From assembly GCF_013607875.1 (NCBI RefSeq), contig NZ_VDES01000002.1, forward strand, positions 1 through 64,000: a stretch of 64,000 nucleotides of DNA, written 5' to 3'. The notes under the pieces are model-generated. The model made no database searches. It saw only the letters and a program-made list of their open reading frames with translations, and was not told where the DNA came from. Source of the DNA: Blastomonas ursincola (GTDB lineage: Bacteria > Pseudomonadota > Alphaproteobacteria > Sphingomonadales > Sphingomonadaceae). Below, piece by piece: positions 35,458 through 44,441 of this stretch (positions within the stretch are counted from its first letter, which is position 1; every line of letters begins with the position of its first letter). The position numbers and the translations under genes were made by a program.

Positions 35458-36345
35458 ATGGCGACAGAAGCCATGTCACCTGCGGGAGACCGCCCCAGAA
35501 AGCTGCGCACCGTTACAATCGGTTCCATCACGCTTGCCTGGGCCATTTTCCTTGTCTCTATCATGGCATATCAAACCTATGCCTATACGGGCGTGATGGC
35601 CGTGCTTGCCGAATGGCAGTTCCGCACTTTCGATCGCTTCTTCCCTGTCGCAACCATTGCCCTTCTGACGGGCTTGCTGGCCTTGCCATTGGCCATCGTA
35701 CTGTTGTTGCGACTGCGCCAGATCGGCAGAAGTCCCGTCATCACCCGTACCGAGGCGATCCGCAGGGCAAGGGTCGGGCAGAACTTTCATATATTCGTAA
35801 TCGCCTTCACTCTGCTTGGCGCCACCCTGCTTTTTGCGATCGGCATGACCTCGGTAGGAATCAATGAAAAACCCTATCGCCTGTCGGTTACGGCGGAGCC
35901 ACCAGCAGACATGTCAGGCTTGGCTTCGTTGACTGCAACGGTCCGCTATGACCGGCTCGGATATTATCAGGATCGGTTTCTGTTTCTCGGAAGAGACCTT
36001 TGGCTAGCCCCTGCAGTTTCCAAGGATTCTAAATCCATCCGTTATCTCGTGCAGGTGCGCCCTCAGCGAGCTCGTGCCAGCGCGCGACAGACAGTGTCGG
36101 GCTATCTCCGACCACGGGCGCTTCCTGGCGGATTGAAGCGATTATACGAGAATGCCGGATACAGCTTCACCGAGCCAACTTATTTACTGTTCCGGTCCAA
36201 ATGGGACGTCAGGTGGCCTTGGTTCAGCGCAGCCGGGCAGTTGGCCGCGCTGGGCATATTCTCTTCTGTATTCTGGCTGCTCGGTCGCCGACAGCTGAAA
36301 GCATTGAATCAGCAACCTGAGGAACATATTTCATCGCCAGATTAA
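35458..36345 (+). CDS. Membrane protein of unknown function in the exosortase/EPS locus
   Basis: The 295-residue protein has three hydrophobic segments in the first 140 residues (ITLAWAIFLVSIMAYQTYAY, FFPVATIALLTGLLALPLAIV, FHIFVIAFTLLGATLLFAIG). A soluble region of about 110 residues rich in Arg, Leu and Tyr follows, then a last membrane segment (AAGQLAALGIFSSVFWLLG) and a charged tail. I do not recognise a family. A strong ribosome-binding site (AAAGGAGAGG) precedes the ATG. It sits 23 bases after the EpsD-like gene and so is probably co-transcribed and part of the same envelope system. Confidence 0.7.
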   Translation: MATEAMSPAGDRPRKLRTVTIGSITLAWAIFLVSIMAYQTYAYTGVMAVLAEWQFRTFDRFFPVATIALLTGLLALPLAIVLLLRLRQIGRSPVITRTEAIRRARVGQNFHIFVIAFTLLGATLLFAIGMTSVGINEKPYRLSVTAEPPADMSGLASLTATVRYDRLGYYQDRFLFLGRDLWLAPAVSKDSKSIRYLVQVRPQRARASARQTVSGYLRPRALPGGLKRLYENAGYSFTEPTYLLFRSKWDVRWPWFSAAGQLAALGIFSSVFWLLGRRQLKALNQQPEEHISSPD

Positions 36346-36381
36346 CCCATATTCAATCGATGTGCCCGATGGTGAAGCGGT

Positions 36382-36861
36382 ATGGGTACATTCACCGAGA
36401 TAGTCTGCGTGGCGGCGTCACTGGGTCTGGGGCTGGGAGCCTTAGGAGTAGACTGGCACGTCTACGGCAGCCCCTCGGAACCGCCTCCCCCAAGAATACT
36501 CGGAAACCTGGCACAAACTCCGGCAGAAGCTGGGGAAGACGGCCGCATGTTTGTGAATGGGCAGGTCAATGGCACACCCATCCGATTCATGGTCGACACA
36601 GGGTCAACTGTAACCATTCTCAATGCCAGGGATGCACAGCGTGCAGGCTTGGCCGATCAGGGACATTACATCCCGATTGCAGGCTTGGCAGGTCGCGTCG
36701 AGGCGATACAGACATCGGTGGACGAGCTTGTGATCGGCCAGGCCCGGAAGCGCAATGTCGATCTATTCGTCGTCAAGGATCTTGAGCACAGCCTTCTGGG
36801 GATCGACATGTTGCGGCATGCTGGCCCATTGCACTTGCGCTTTGATGTGCCAGCCAGCTAG
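36382..36861 (+). CDS. Retropepsin-like aspartic protease, membrane-anchored
   Basis: The 159-residue protein has an N-terminal hydrophobic segment (IVCVAASLGLGLGALGV) and one retroviral-type aspartic protease domain. The active-site motif is visible as IRFMVDTGSTVTILNARDA, and the flap/second-strand region as EHSLLGIDMLRHAGPL. Single-domain proteases of this kind work as dimers, probably in the periplasm. It follows the unknown membrane protein and its end overlaps the convergent PEP-CTERM gene by four bases. Whether it processes that protein is open. Confidence 0.83.
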   Translation: MGTFTEIVCVAASLGLGLGALGVDWHVYGSPSEPPPPRILGNLAQTPAEAGEDGRMFVNGQVNGTPIRFMVDTGSTVTILNARDAQRAGLADQGHYIPIAGLAGRVEAIQTSVDELVIGQARKRNVDLFVVKDLEHSLLGIDMLRHAGPLHLRFDVPAS

Positions 36862-37463
36862 GCAGCACAACCCTTTCTTGCTTCAACACGTCCAATTGCA
36901 CGTGAATGCCTGAGCGCAGCGCCAAGAAGACCTGTGCCCAATATCATCAAAATCCAGCTTGAAGGCTCGGGAATGGCGGGGACTTGAGGCGTCACAGGCG
37001 CAGCGGCCAGCAAAGTCGTTGCACCAACAACGGCGGGCGAAAATCCGACACCTGGCCCGGCGGGCAGGCCGCCCGTTGCCGAACTGGCTTGCGACCCGTT
37101 GCTGGCCGCAGAGGGTACCGGCCCAGCAAGTGGCGATGCTTGAGGCAGCGTCAAAGCGCCACCCGGGGCACCTCCGGTAGAAGGATCGCCCACTGGGCTC
37201 GGCCCTATTGTCGCAAAGCCCCCCCTCGGTATGCCAGTACGGCCAGGACGCCCTGTTGCACCCAAAATGGCCAGCCCCGTTCCCAGACCGGCAGGCGCAT
37301 CGGTGCCGACGTCAGCGATCAACGCTTCAGGTGAATTCCAAACCAGCAATCCTCGACGCTCGCTGTCCGGGAGCGACGACAGCACCGCTACCACCCCGAA
37401 CACAATGAGCGTTCGCTGCTGAAATTTGTTCAGTCGCAACGCCTGCGCACTGAAATTTGCCAT
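36858..37463 (-). CDS. PEP-CTERM sorting-domain protein
   Basis: The 201-residue protein has an N-terminal hydrophobic segment (TLIVFGVVAVLSSLP) and a long Gly/Pro/Ala/Ser-rich middle. It ends with a canonical PEP-CTERM tail: VPAIPEPSSWILMILGTGLL, then an Arg-rich end (GAALRHSRAIGRVEARKG). The P-E-P-x2-W form fits sphingomonad PEPxxWA-like sorting signals. It should be cleaved by the exosortase encoded at 32967 and carried to the surface, possibly in contact with the exopolysaccharide. Low-complexity composition gives no functional domain. Confidence 0.87.
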   Translation of the reverse strand: MANFSAQALRLNKFQQRTLIVFGVVAVLSSLPDSERRGLLVWNSPEALIADVGTDAPAGLGTGLAILGATGRPGRTGIPRGGFATIGPSPVGDPSTGGAPGGALTLPQASPLAGPVPSAASNGSQASSATGGLPAGPGVGFSPAVVGATTLLAAAPVTPQVPAIPEPSSWILMILGTGLLGAALRHSRAIGRVEARKGCAA

Positions 37464-37571
37464 CCTCGCCTAATCCTCACCTTTGAGTTGCGTCGAACTG
37501 CAGAGCTAGTAGCAAGGATCGACTGCAAAAAACTTGGCCGCCGGGACACCGCGCTCCCGCATCTCTCTAGA

Positions 37572-38252
37572 TTAATATGAACCTCGACTAGCCACAACGC
37601 TGGGAACCGTCAGCAGCAGAATTTTTACATTGGCCATAGCAGTGCCCTTGCGGGCATAGATGACGTCAAACGCCACTCTGCGTCGGTAATCGACATCATT
37701 ACGCCCGCTGATCTGCCAAAGGCCCGTAATCCCCGGACGGACCGCGCAATAATGTGAGAAGTAACGGCCATATCGGCCGATTTCCTCAGCCACAATCGGA
37801 CGCGGGCCTACAAGGCTCATTTCACCACGAAGAACATTGAAGAGCTGTGGCAATTCATCAAGGCTGCTCTTGCGGAGAAAATGCCCGATGCCGACAATTC
37901 TCGGATCTTTTCTCAACTTCTGATCTCGATCCCACTCCGCTCGAGCGATAGGATCGTTTGCAAGAAGATGGGCAAGCCGGTGTTCGGCATCCACTGTCAT
38001 GGTACGAAATTTGAGGCAGTCGAACTGGTGCCCACCGCGCCCTATGCGCTTCTGCCTAAATACAACCGGCCCTGGATCACTGACGAACACTCCGATTGCC
38101 ACCAGCACCATCAAAGGGCCAAACAGGATGAGCAAGAGTACAGCACCGATGGCATCCAGGGTGCGCACCTCAGGAGGATCGGCTGCAACGAGCCTGGATC
38201 GCGGCCTCACCTCCGACACAACGTAGACCCGACTCGCGGCGATCTCCGACAT
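37572..38252 (-). CDS. Undecaprenyl-phosphate sugar phosphotransferase (ExoY/WbaP-like)
   Basis: The 226-residue protein has one membrane segment ([21 protein letters not shown]) and a bacterial sugar transferase domain. Its marks are [40 protein letters not shown] and [12 protein letters not shown], then [17 protein letters not shown]. It starts EPS assembly by moving a sugar-1-phosphate from a nucleotide sugar to undecaprenyl phosphate. The short form without the N-terminal four-helix bundle resembles ExoY. The ATG at 38252 has GGAG 7 bases upstream; the frame continues to 38297. Confidence 0.9.
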   Translation of the reverse strand: MSEIAASRVYVVSEVRPRSRLVAADPPEVRTLDAIGAVLLLILFGPLMVLVAIGVFVSDPGPVVFRQKRIGRGGHQFDCLKFRTMTVDAEHRLAHLLANDPIARAEWDRDQKLRKDPRIVGIGHFLRKSSLDELPQLFNVLRGEMSLVGPRPIVAEEIGRYGRYFSHYCAVRPGITGLWQISGRNDVDYRRRVAFDVIYARKGTAMANVKILLLTVPSVVASRGSY

Positions 38253-39363
38253 TGAAAAGCTCCGATCATGCTGCGTTGCACAAAACAGCCTTATCAAATC
38301 TTTACAGCGTTTTGAACTCGGATTCCGCGGTCAGCACGTGCCCATTGCAGCCATGTGTCAATGTGAAACAGGACCAACACGCAAGATTAATACATTATTT
38401 TAGTACAAAAACACCAGAAGCAATACATAAATAGAGGCCGATATAAATCTCTCGTCACAGAACCTGATTTTAGCACAAATTAAGCTTGAGACATTAAAAA
38501 CAAAATTGCTTAAAACTGCGAAATATAAATGACTTCTGTCCGATGGATATCAAATAGGATCTTTTTACTATATTTTTATGTCCCTAGCTTTTACATGATA
38601 ACAAAATATTCGAGATTCTCGATTACTATACGCCATCACTATATATGATATTAGGTCAGCAAAAATGTTATGATCAACCATATCATCGATCACCTCATCG
38701 TTATATTCTGACAATTTCATTTATTGAAAGCATGTCTAGCCTCAACATCCTGCTGATGCAGACGGGCATCCGCATCGGAATTGATTTTTCAGAACTGTGC
38801 CGACCAACAAGGACCCCCGACCAACAATTTCCGGCACAGACGTAGTCATGCCTGGGGGCCGGGCGACCAACGCTGCGGGATGCATCCAAGACCCTCGTCG
38901 CAGATCGCTTGCGACGTATCGGATGATCGACATAGGTCCTGCATTGATGATGGCCTGGTCGGATGCCTGACGCTTCTTGCCAAGCCGATGCGATGGCCGG
39001 CCAAGCCTATTCGCGGCGCAAGGACTGACAGCGCGCATGGGGAGGTTCACACGCCTTGCCTGCCATCGTGAATGCCGAAGAGAGGCCAGAAAGCCCCAAC
39101 AAGCCCGTTGCAGCAGATGACGGCGCAGGCGCAGTGACTCACCTCGGCGCAAATGCGCTCGATCAGCTTCGGGCCACCTGCAAGCGCCTCCATCAGCCGG
39201 ATATCAGCGCTGTATGCCAATTTGTGGCATATGCCCCCGAACCAGGTTCAGCTGGCGCATGTGTTCGGCCTCATGGGCATCCCCCTTTACGAAATCAGAC
39301 ACCCAAAAACAGACATGCCGCCCCTCGGCGATCTTCGCCGCATTCACGTCGCCAAAATTAGGC
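38253..39363. other. Gene-poor region of about 1.1 kb, left half strongly AT-rich
   Basis: From about 38330 to 38740 the sequence is clearly AT-rich compared with the rest of the window. It has many short A- and T-runs and no usable open frame. The right half (about 38750-39360) returns to GC-rich sequence, with fragments of open frame on both strands that I could not match to a family. It may hold the promoter of the sugar transferase gene and decayed sequence. Confidence 0.45.
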
Positions 39364-39900
39364 TCAGACACGCAAGCTCTTGGACTCTAGTATATTATCA
39401 GCACCCTCAAGCAGCATTGACTTGTAGATCTTACGACAATCCAAATAGTGATCCACATGCACACCTAGCTCACGGAGGCGCCTGGTAACCTCGGGCTTGG
39501 TCCAATCCAGCTTCGGCCCAGTTCTCCTTACTCTGTTTATAAACTCGGCATCACTCTCTGATTGGATTGCGGCTCTAGATATAATCTGTGCGAACCATTC
39601 CCCTGGCGCGGGGTCAAACAGACATCCAAACTGGACGCGCTCTCGACCGCTCGATGCGAGAGTCGCAACGCGATATCGGGTGACCAAGATTGTTGGCGGC
39701 TCAAAGCGAGTCAAACGCACGCAATCAAATTCATTTCCGCTGGGCCAGCATCTGACCCCTTGCACAAGGGGTCCATTGCGAAATCTAGACTTGCTTAGAA
39801 AGCTGCCATCTGCAAGTTCAGTCCGGCCGTCGCGATCATCTTGGCAAGCGACAAGCGCCAATACCCCCAAAATTCCATAAAGAAGTTTTGCGCCAGCCAT
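39364..39900 (-). CDS. Putative lipoprotein of unknown function
   Basis: From the ATG at 39900 the product has 178 residues and a lipoprotein signal (AKLLYGILGVLALVAC, lipobox LVAC). The mature part has several Cys residues (GVRCWPSGNEFDCVRL, FGCLFDPAPGEWF) and a charged C-terminal helical region with another Cys (DHYLDCRKI). I do not recognise a family. It lies between the sugar transferase and the second flippase, so an envelope or EPS role is only a guess from context. Confidence 0.6.
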   Translation of the reverse strand: MAGAKLLYGILGVLALVACQDDRDGRTELADGSFLSKSRFRNGPLVQGVRCWPSGNEFDCVRLTRFEPPTILVTRYRVATLASSGRERVQFGCLFDPAPGEWFAQIISRAAIQSESDAEFINRVRRTGPKLDWTKPEVTRRLRELGVHVDHYLDCRKIYKSMLLEGADNILESKSLRV

Positions 39901-40060
39901 GGATGCCTTGCTGCCTGAAAAAGAATCGGGAGTCATCCCCAAATGACCTGAGATGCGCGCAGTATCCAATCATGTGGTCCAGCCGATAGGTCGGCCAACG
40001 TGACTGTCGCCTTTGATACCGCTGCCCAATGCTCGCGCAAAATTACGTCGTGGAGAGAAC

Positions 40061-41506
40061 GTGCCACCAAATGCCGAAAGACCGAAAGCAAATCTGGGCG
40101 CAGCAATGCTCTCCATGACAAGCTTGCTTCGCGTTGCGGTCCAGCTGGCCGCCATCCCATTGCTAGCGAGAATTCTGGGCCCCTATCCCTATGGTGTTAT
40201 GGCTATTGCGATGCCCATTGCAAATACACTGGCATCTATCTGCGATTTTGGGCTCAGCTCAATAATAATCCGATATAGTGATCGAATATATGAAAATACC
40301 GGGTTCTGGATTGCCGCGGCCGTCACATCTATCACACTGACTGCTCTTGCAATTACCTCATATTTTCTTGGCGCATTTGTTCATCCAGATACTGGTAGAG
40401 CATTAATTGCTCTCGGGATGATGCTACCCTTAAGCTGCTTCATGTCGATTCCCATTGCACGATTAACACGAAACAGGCGACTTGGCATTATCGCGCTGGG
40501 CGATGGCCTTGGCATTACACTTGGACTGGTTGCTGCTTTATATTTCGCGGTAAATAATTTTGGCTTCTGGAGTCTGGTAATCCAGCAGCTGGTCATTCTT
40601 TTTATGAGAGCGGCAATTTATATCTCATTTTCGGGATTTTGGCCACGACTCAGCATCAATACAAGACTGGCATCTTTATTGATATCCGAAGGAGCGCGCG
40701 TTACAGGCTCCAACCTGTTTGAAACGGCGGCACGGACGGTTGACAACATGCTGACGGGCATATTGCTTGGCCCACGCCCGGCAGGTGCCTACACCATGGC
40801 ATTCCAATTCGCCAGGCTGCCAGAGATGGTTTTGGGCGGCCCCCTTTCGATGTCGATCATGGGCAAGGCAGCAGCTGTCCATGAGACCAAGCCCGACGCA
40901 AAGGAGATCTATTGCTCTCATCTGCGTGGGTTAGCTTTCATAGTTGTTCCCGCCATGACCGGCCTGGCTGCAATTTCTGACGATTTCACTGAGGTAATCT
41001 TGGGACCACAGTGGAGCGGGACAGGATCGATTTTGAGAGGACTTTGTGGCGCGGGCGCATTCCTTGCTCTTGGCACAGTGAACCAGGCCGCACTAACTTC
41101 TCTAGGCGCTTATAAAGATCGGCTAATCCTCAGCATGATATTGCTGATCGGCGTTCTTGCTGCCGTGGCCCTCGGATCGCTATTTGATGTCATTTATTTG
41201 TCATACTTCATTTCGGTCGCTTATTTTTGTCAATTTTTGGTTGGAGTTCGGCTCGTGTCACGTCGATCTGCCGCCGCGATCTTACCAACAGCCCTAGATT
41301 TGACTATCACCGCTCTCAGTAGCGCCCTTATGTTTATATGTATCACCGTGTTACAGGCAAGTGCCATGCTAAAAACGACGCCGATTTTTGATTTGTCTGT
41401 TGCCATTCCATTTGGCGTAGCAACTTTTTTGATTACCAGCCTGATACTTAGAGGAAGAAGCTTTTTTAACCAAGTCGCTAATTTGAAGAACTTATTCTCT
41501 TCTTAA
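40061..41506 (+). CDS. Second oligosaccharide flippase (Wzx, MOP superfamily)
   Basis: The product has about 481 residues and 12-14 hydrophobic segments. It opens with LSMTSLLRVAVQLAAIPLLA and RILGPYPYGVMAIAMP, typical of the Wzx/MOP family. The start is unclear: a GTG at 40061 has GGAG five bases upstream, an ATG lies at 40106, and a TTG at 40013. It differs from the flippase encoded at 1936 in sequence and length. Codon usage is more AT-rich than in the conjugation genes. It would move lipid-linked sugars across the inner membrane. Confidence 0.82.
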   Translation: MPPNAERPKANLGAAMLSMTSLLRVAVQLAAIPLLARILGPYPYGVMAIAMPIANTLASICDFGLSSIIIRYSDRIYENTGFWIAAAVTSITLTALAITSYFLGAFVHPDTGRALIALGMMLPLSCFMSIPIARLTRNRRLGIIALGDGLGITLGLVAALYFAVNNFGFWSLVIQQLVILFMRAAIYISFSGFWPRLSINTRLASLLISEGARVTGSNLFETAARTVDNMLTGILLGPRPAGAYTMAFQFARLPEMVLGGPLSMSIMGKAAAVHETKPDAKEIYCSHLRGLAFIVVPAMTGLAAISDDFTEVILGPQWSGTGSILRGLCGAGAFLALGTVNQAALTSLGAYKDRLILSMILLIGVLAAVALGSLFDVIYLSYFISVAYFCQFLVGVRLVSRRSAAAILPTALDLTITALSSALMFICITVLQASAMLKTTPIFDLSVAIPFGVATFLITSLILRGRSFFNQVANLKNLFSS

Positions 41507-41883
41507 ATTTTTGCGTTTGAATATATTTCATATTTAGAGCAATTAATAGAAGCAAAAATTTCGTTTTATGCGCAGGTGCTGAAAACGATTCGACGACTTG
41601 CATCGGAGGAGGATGACGAATTTGCCTCGAGCTCAATGATTACGCTGGAATCATATGAACCTTTTGGCAGTCATGGTCCGTCAGTAGTAATCGACTTCCA
41701 TGCTAGCATTGCCCCATAGTGAGCCGGGAACGCTAAAACGTTTGGGGAAACCTAGATTTTGCAGAAGCAGCGACAGCACCCACTGTGGCAGACTTGCCGC
41801 GAGCGCAGGGTATGCAATCATGCCAAATCGACTATGTCCGCATGCGCGCGAGCACTCCAGCTGGCGATACCGCCTTGGCTCCC
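41507..41883. other. Intergenic region, 377 bases
   Basis: It begins with an AT-rich stretch after the flippase stop. No gene, RNA or strong hairpin is recognisable. Confidence 0.4.
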
Positions 41884-42351
41884 TCAAGGGCGATTAGCGA
41901 ACAATAAATAGGCAACAACCCATGGGATGGTTGCGCCTGCAATCCAGATCAATGCACGAATTCTGCGAGGGTAGCGCTGCTGATCTTCGTCCTCGGGGTG
42001 ATATCCTGCCTTGCCGCCGTCCACCCTTGGCTCTGCCTTGAGCCTGGCAACCGCGAGCTCAGCGCGCGATAGGTTGCGTTCAAATTTGCATCCGGATCGG
42101 CTACCCTTCTGCCAGACAATCCTTGCATTGATCTGCGTGGCATCAGGAAGATTGACGGTAATCAGATCGCCGACATTCAACTGCCGGCGGAGCTGTACGG
42201 AAAAGCCCCCCGCGGACAAATCATCGACAAGAATGTCAAGCCAGTCACCGTCACCACTCTCGCCGCTCAAGCCAAGACTCAACCGGTGCCGATCACTGGC
42301 TCGCCGGGAAGCGCGAGCGCTTGTGTCAGGTTGCCGATTTAGGATCGCCAT
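41884..42351 (-). CDS. PilZ-domain protein with C-terminal membrane helix
   Basis: The 155-residue protein shows the PilZ c-di-GMP-binding pattern: the Arg-rich switch RRASDRHRLSLGL and the D/N-x-S-x2-G motif in VDDLSAGGFSVQL, then INARIVWQKGSRSGCKFE. A C-terminal hydrophobic helix (ALIWIAGATIPWVVAYLLF) suggests inner-membrane anchoring. It probably senses cyclic di-GMP and may control polysaccharide output or motility. It is the last gene before the conjugative element. Confidence 0.82.
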   Translation of the reverse strand: MAILNRQPDTSARASRRASDRHRLSLGLSGESGDGDWLDILVDDLSAGGFSVQLRRQLNVGDLITVNLPDATQINARIVWQKGSRSGCKFERNLSRAELAVARLKAEPRVDGGKAGYHPEDEDQQRYPRRIRALIWIAGATIPWVVAYLLFANRP

Positions 42352-43105
42352 TATGCTGACCTCTCACCCTTGATGCGCTGCTGCCATTCACAGACTAGCC
42401 CCCACATGATTAACAAAGTTCTAAATTTGGAACCCTCACCCTCCATGCCCCGATTATCTTCCGGTCACATTCACTCAGGCATAGGCCCAAGCCGAGCGCG
42501 AAGAACGAAGTCAATTTCAGCCCCATTTGAGGGGACTTCAATTACCAAAAGCATCTAAAGTACCAGATTTTTCCATTACAATCAATCAAGTCCATAATTT
42601 TCCTTATATTTTTGAATCCAGGCGCCAAGTCAAAATCATTCGGCAATCACCCAGTAATCACGCCTTCGTAGGCGACCGGAATTGTTGAAGTTGATACTAC
42701 GGCGGCATCATCTGCGTTTCCAACGAGGGCTCACAGAGCGATAAGCCGAATGCGCTTGTTTGCCCGAGCGGTGCGGGGCTGGTGCCGTGCTCTTTTCCGC
42801 AGGCTTTTCGTCCTGCTCCTGAGGGCACGACTTCTTTTGTTTCTGGGCCCCGCACGCACACTGAACCGGGGTATCTTGCTGTGATCGTCAGACGTTGAAA
42901 GCCGACATGTCCCGTCTTTCCGTCTGTCTTGACGCTTGTTGCATTGAGCCCCTTGTTCAGGGTGCAGCCTTGATGGTTTGGTTCAAGCGAAGGTCGCTTT
43001 GTGGGCATGTAAGCGCATTCGGGGAGAGGAAGAGCTTGGCGGCTTTGCCGTGACGGAGTGAGAATTGGGAGAGAGGCTCCTGGTGCTCCGTCATGGAGAA
43101 TGCTC
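42352..43105. other. Intergenic region at the junction of chromosome and conjugative element
   Basis: This stretch of about 750 bases separates EPS-related genes from element genes. The left part (42370-42680) is rather AT-rich. No integrase, tRNA or direct-repeat attachment site was recognised by eye. At its right end lies the leader GGGAGAGAGGCTCC (43067-43080), which recurs before parB. GGAG at 43095-43098 is the ribosome-binding site of the next gene. Confidence 0.45.
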
Positions 43106-44308
43106 ATGAACATGCAGGCTTTTGGGTCAGCTGATGCTACGGCTGCAGGCTACAAGGTGGATGTGTCGCGCGGGGAGCGGGTGGCACGCGTTTCGTCCGA
43201 ATGGTTCTCCCGGCCGGACGATCAGCGTTTCCTGTCGCTGGACGAGCTCGCACGCTCGGTTCGGCAGCGTTCCGACCGCAGTCGGACACGCGTCGTGGAG
43301 ACAGCGTCCATCCAGGTCGAAGCCAGTCGCAACGATCCCGAGCGCCTGCTCCTGATGTTTCCCGGCAGCGATGCCCCCGTTGCGCCGACACACTGGAGTT
43401 TCGGGCAGCTCGCAGCCCAAGCCACAGCCCCTGCCGCCTATCTACGCCAGCTTCCCGCGCCGCTTGCTGCCATCAATCTGCAATATGGCCTGAGCTCCAG
43501 TCGCAGCGAGCATATCAAGACTCTCGAGACCGTAGATGACACCGACGGCCGGACGCAGCTTCGTGCCGTTACCGGCCCCGACTATGGGCGCATCTTCGAT
43601 CACGAACTGGTCGAGGCGGTGCAGCGCATCGCTGGCAACGGTACAGGCGATACCCGCTGGAAGGTGCCCGGCGTGCTCGACTGGTCGACCGGGATCTACA
43701 ACCCGCATGTCGATATCAGCCGCGACACGACAACGCTGTATGCTTCGGACCGCGATGTCTTCCTCTTCCTGGTCGATGATCTCAATCCGATCGAGGCCGG
43801 TCGCTTGCCCGATGGCTCGCCCGACCTGTTCTTTCGCGGCTTTTATTGCTGGAACTCCGAAGTCAGCGCGCGCACGCTCGGGATTGCCAGCTTCTACCTG
43901 CGCGCCGTGTGTCAGAACCGAAACCTGTGGGGCGTGGAGGATTTTCAGGAGATCAGCATCCGGCACAGCAAATATGCTGCCAACCGCTTTGCGCATGAAG
44001 CGGCCCCTGCCCTGCTCAACTTCGCCAATTCCTCGGCACAGCCGTTCATCAACGGCATTCGCCAGGCACGCGAGCGGATAGTGGCGCGCAGCGACGAGGA
44101 TCGCAGCCAGTTTCTGAAGGCACGCGGTTTTTCGCGGAGCGAATCCGCCAGGATCATCGAGACCGTGCTCGCGGAAGAGGGCAGACCACCCGAATCGATT
44201 TTTGACTTCGTACAGGGCATCACCGCCCTTGCCCGGACTAAGACCCATCAGGATGTCCGGCTCGACCTCGAGACCCGCGCCAAGCGACTGCTGGACCGGG
44301 TGCACTGA
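43106..44308 (+). CDS. DUF932 domain-containing protein
   Basis: The 400-residue protein matches the DUF932 family of plasmid, phage and ICE proteins. Typical segments are RAVTGPDYGRIFDHELVEAV, the region DVFLFLVDDLNPI, RGFYCWNSEVSARTLGIASF and SIRHSKYAANRF. Its role is unknown; it generally travels with ParB-like and Toprim-like proteins of integrative elements, as here. I chose the ATG at 43106, seven bases after GGAG; further ATGs lie at 43100 and 43112. Confidence 0.88.
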   Translation: MNMQAFGSADATAAGYKVDVSRGERVARVSSEWFSRPDDQRFLSLDELARSVRQRSDRSRTRVVETASIQVEASRNDPERLLLMFPGSDAPVAPTHWSFGQLAAQATAPAAYLRQLPAPLAAINLQYGLSSSRSEHIKTLETVDDTDGRTQLRAVTGPDYGRIFDHELVEAVQRIAGNGTGDTRWKVPGVLDWSTGIYNPHVDISRDTTTLYASDRDVFLFLVDDLNPIEAGRLPDGSPDLFFRGFYCWNSEVSARTLGIASFYLRAVCQNRNLWGVEDFQEISIRHSKYAANRFAHEAAPALLNFANSSAQPFINGIRQARERIVARSDEDRSQFLKARGFSRSESARIIETVLAEEGRPPESIFDFVQGITALARTKTHQDVRLDLETRAKRLLDRVH

Positions 44309-44341
44309 AAGCCGTCCCTTCGCATGCATCCCCCAAGCGTG

Positions 44342-44373
44342 GCGCCGTCTTCTCCAGAGCGAGAGGGCGGCGC
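44342..44373 (+). terminator. Hairpin after the DUF932 gene
   Basis: GCGCCG (44342-44347) can pair with CGGCGC (44368-44373), with extra imperfect pairing inside, and a short T-run follows (CGCTTTGC). It lies 33 bases after the DUF932 stop and may end that transcript before parB. Confidence 0.45.
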
Positions 44374-44400
44374 TTTGCTGTGTGGCGTTTGCGGATCCAG

Positions 44401-44432
44401 GGGAGAGAGGCTCCCATGGCGCTGCGCCATGG
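44401..44432 (+). promoter_or_regulatory. parB leader: repeated 14-mer and hairpin
   Basis: GGGAGAGAGGCTCC at 44401-44414 is identical to 43067-43080 before the DUF932 gene. It is followed by a perfect hairpin, CCATGGCG-CTG-CGCCATGG (44414-44432), ending 9 bases before the parB ATG. The hairpin could hide or expose the start region, or serve as a protein-binding palindrome. Confidence 0.6.
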
Positions 44433-44441
44433 AGACCCGTC

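Noticed and set aside
38742-39152. Minus-strand open frame in the gene-poor region, considered as a decayed gene
   Set aside because: I could not match any part to a known family, and the reading frame does not continue into the neighbouring sequence in a sensible way.
42352-43105. Junction region examined for an attachment site or tRNA
   Set aside because: No tRNA cloverleaf or direct repeat was found by eye; the other end of the element is outside the window, so a repeat cannot be tested.
42697-43113. Minus-strand 138-codon frame before the DUF932 gene
   Set aside because: It overlaps the DUF932 leader and start on the other strand and contains no recognised motif; it is probably a chance frame.
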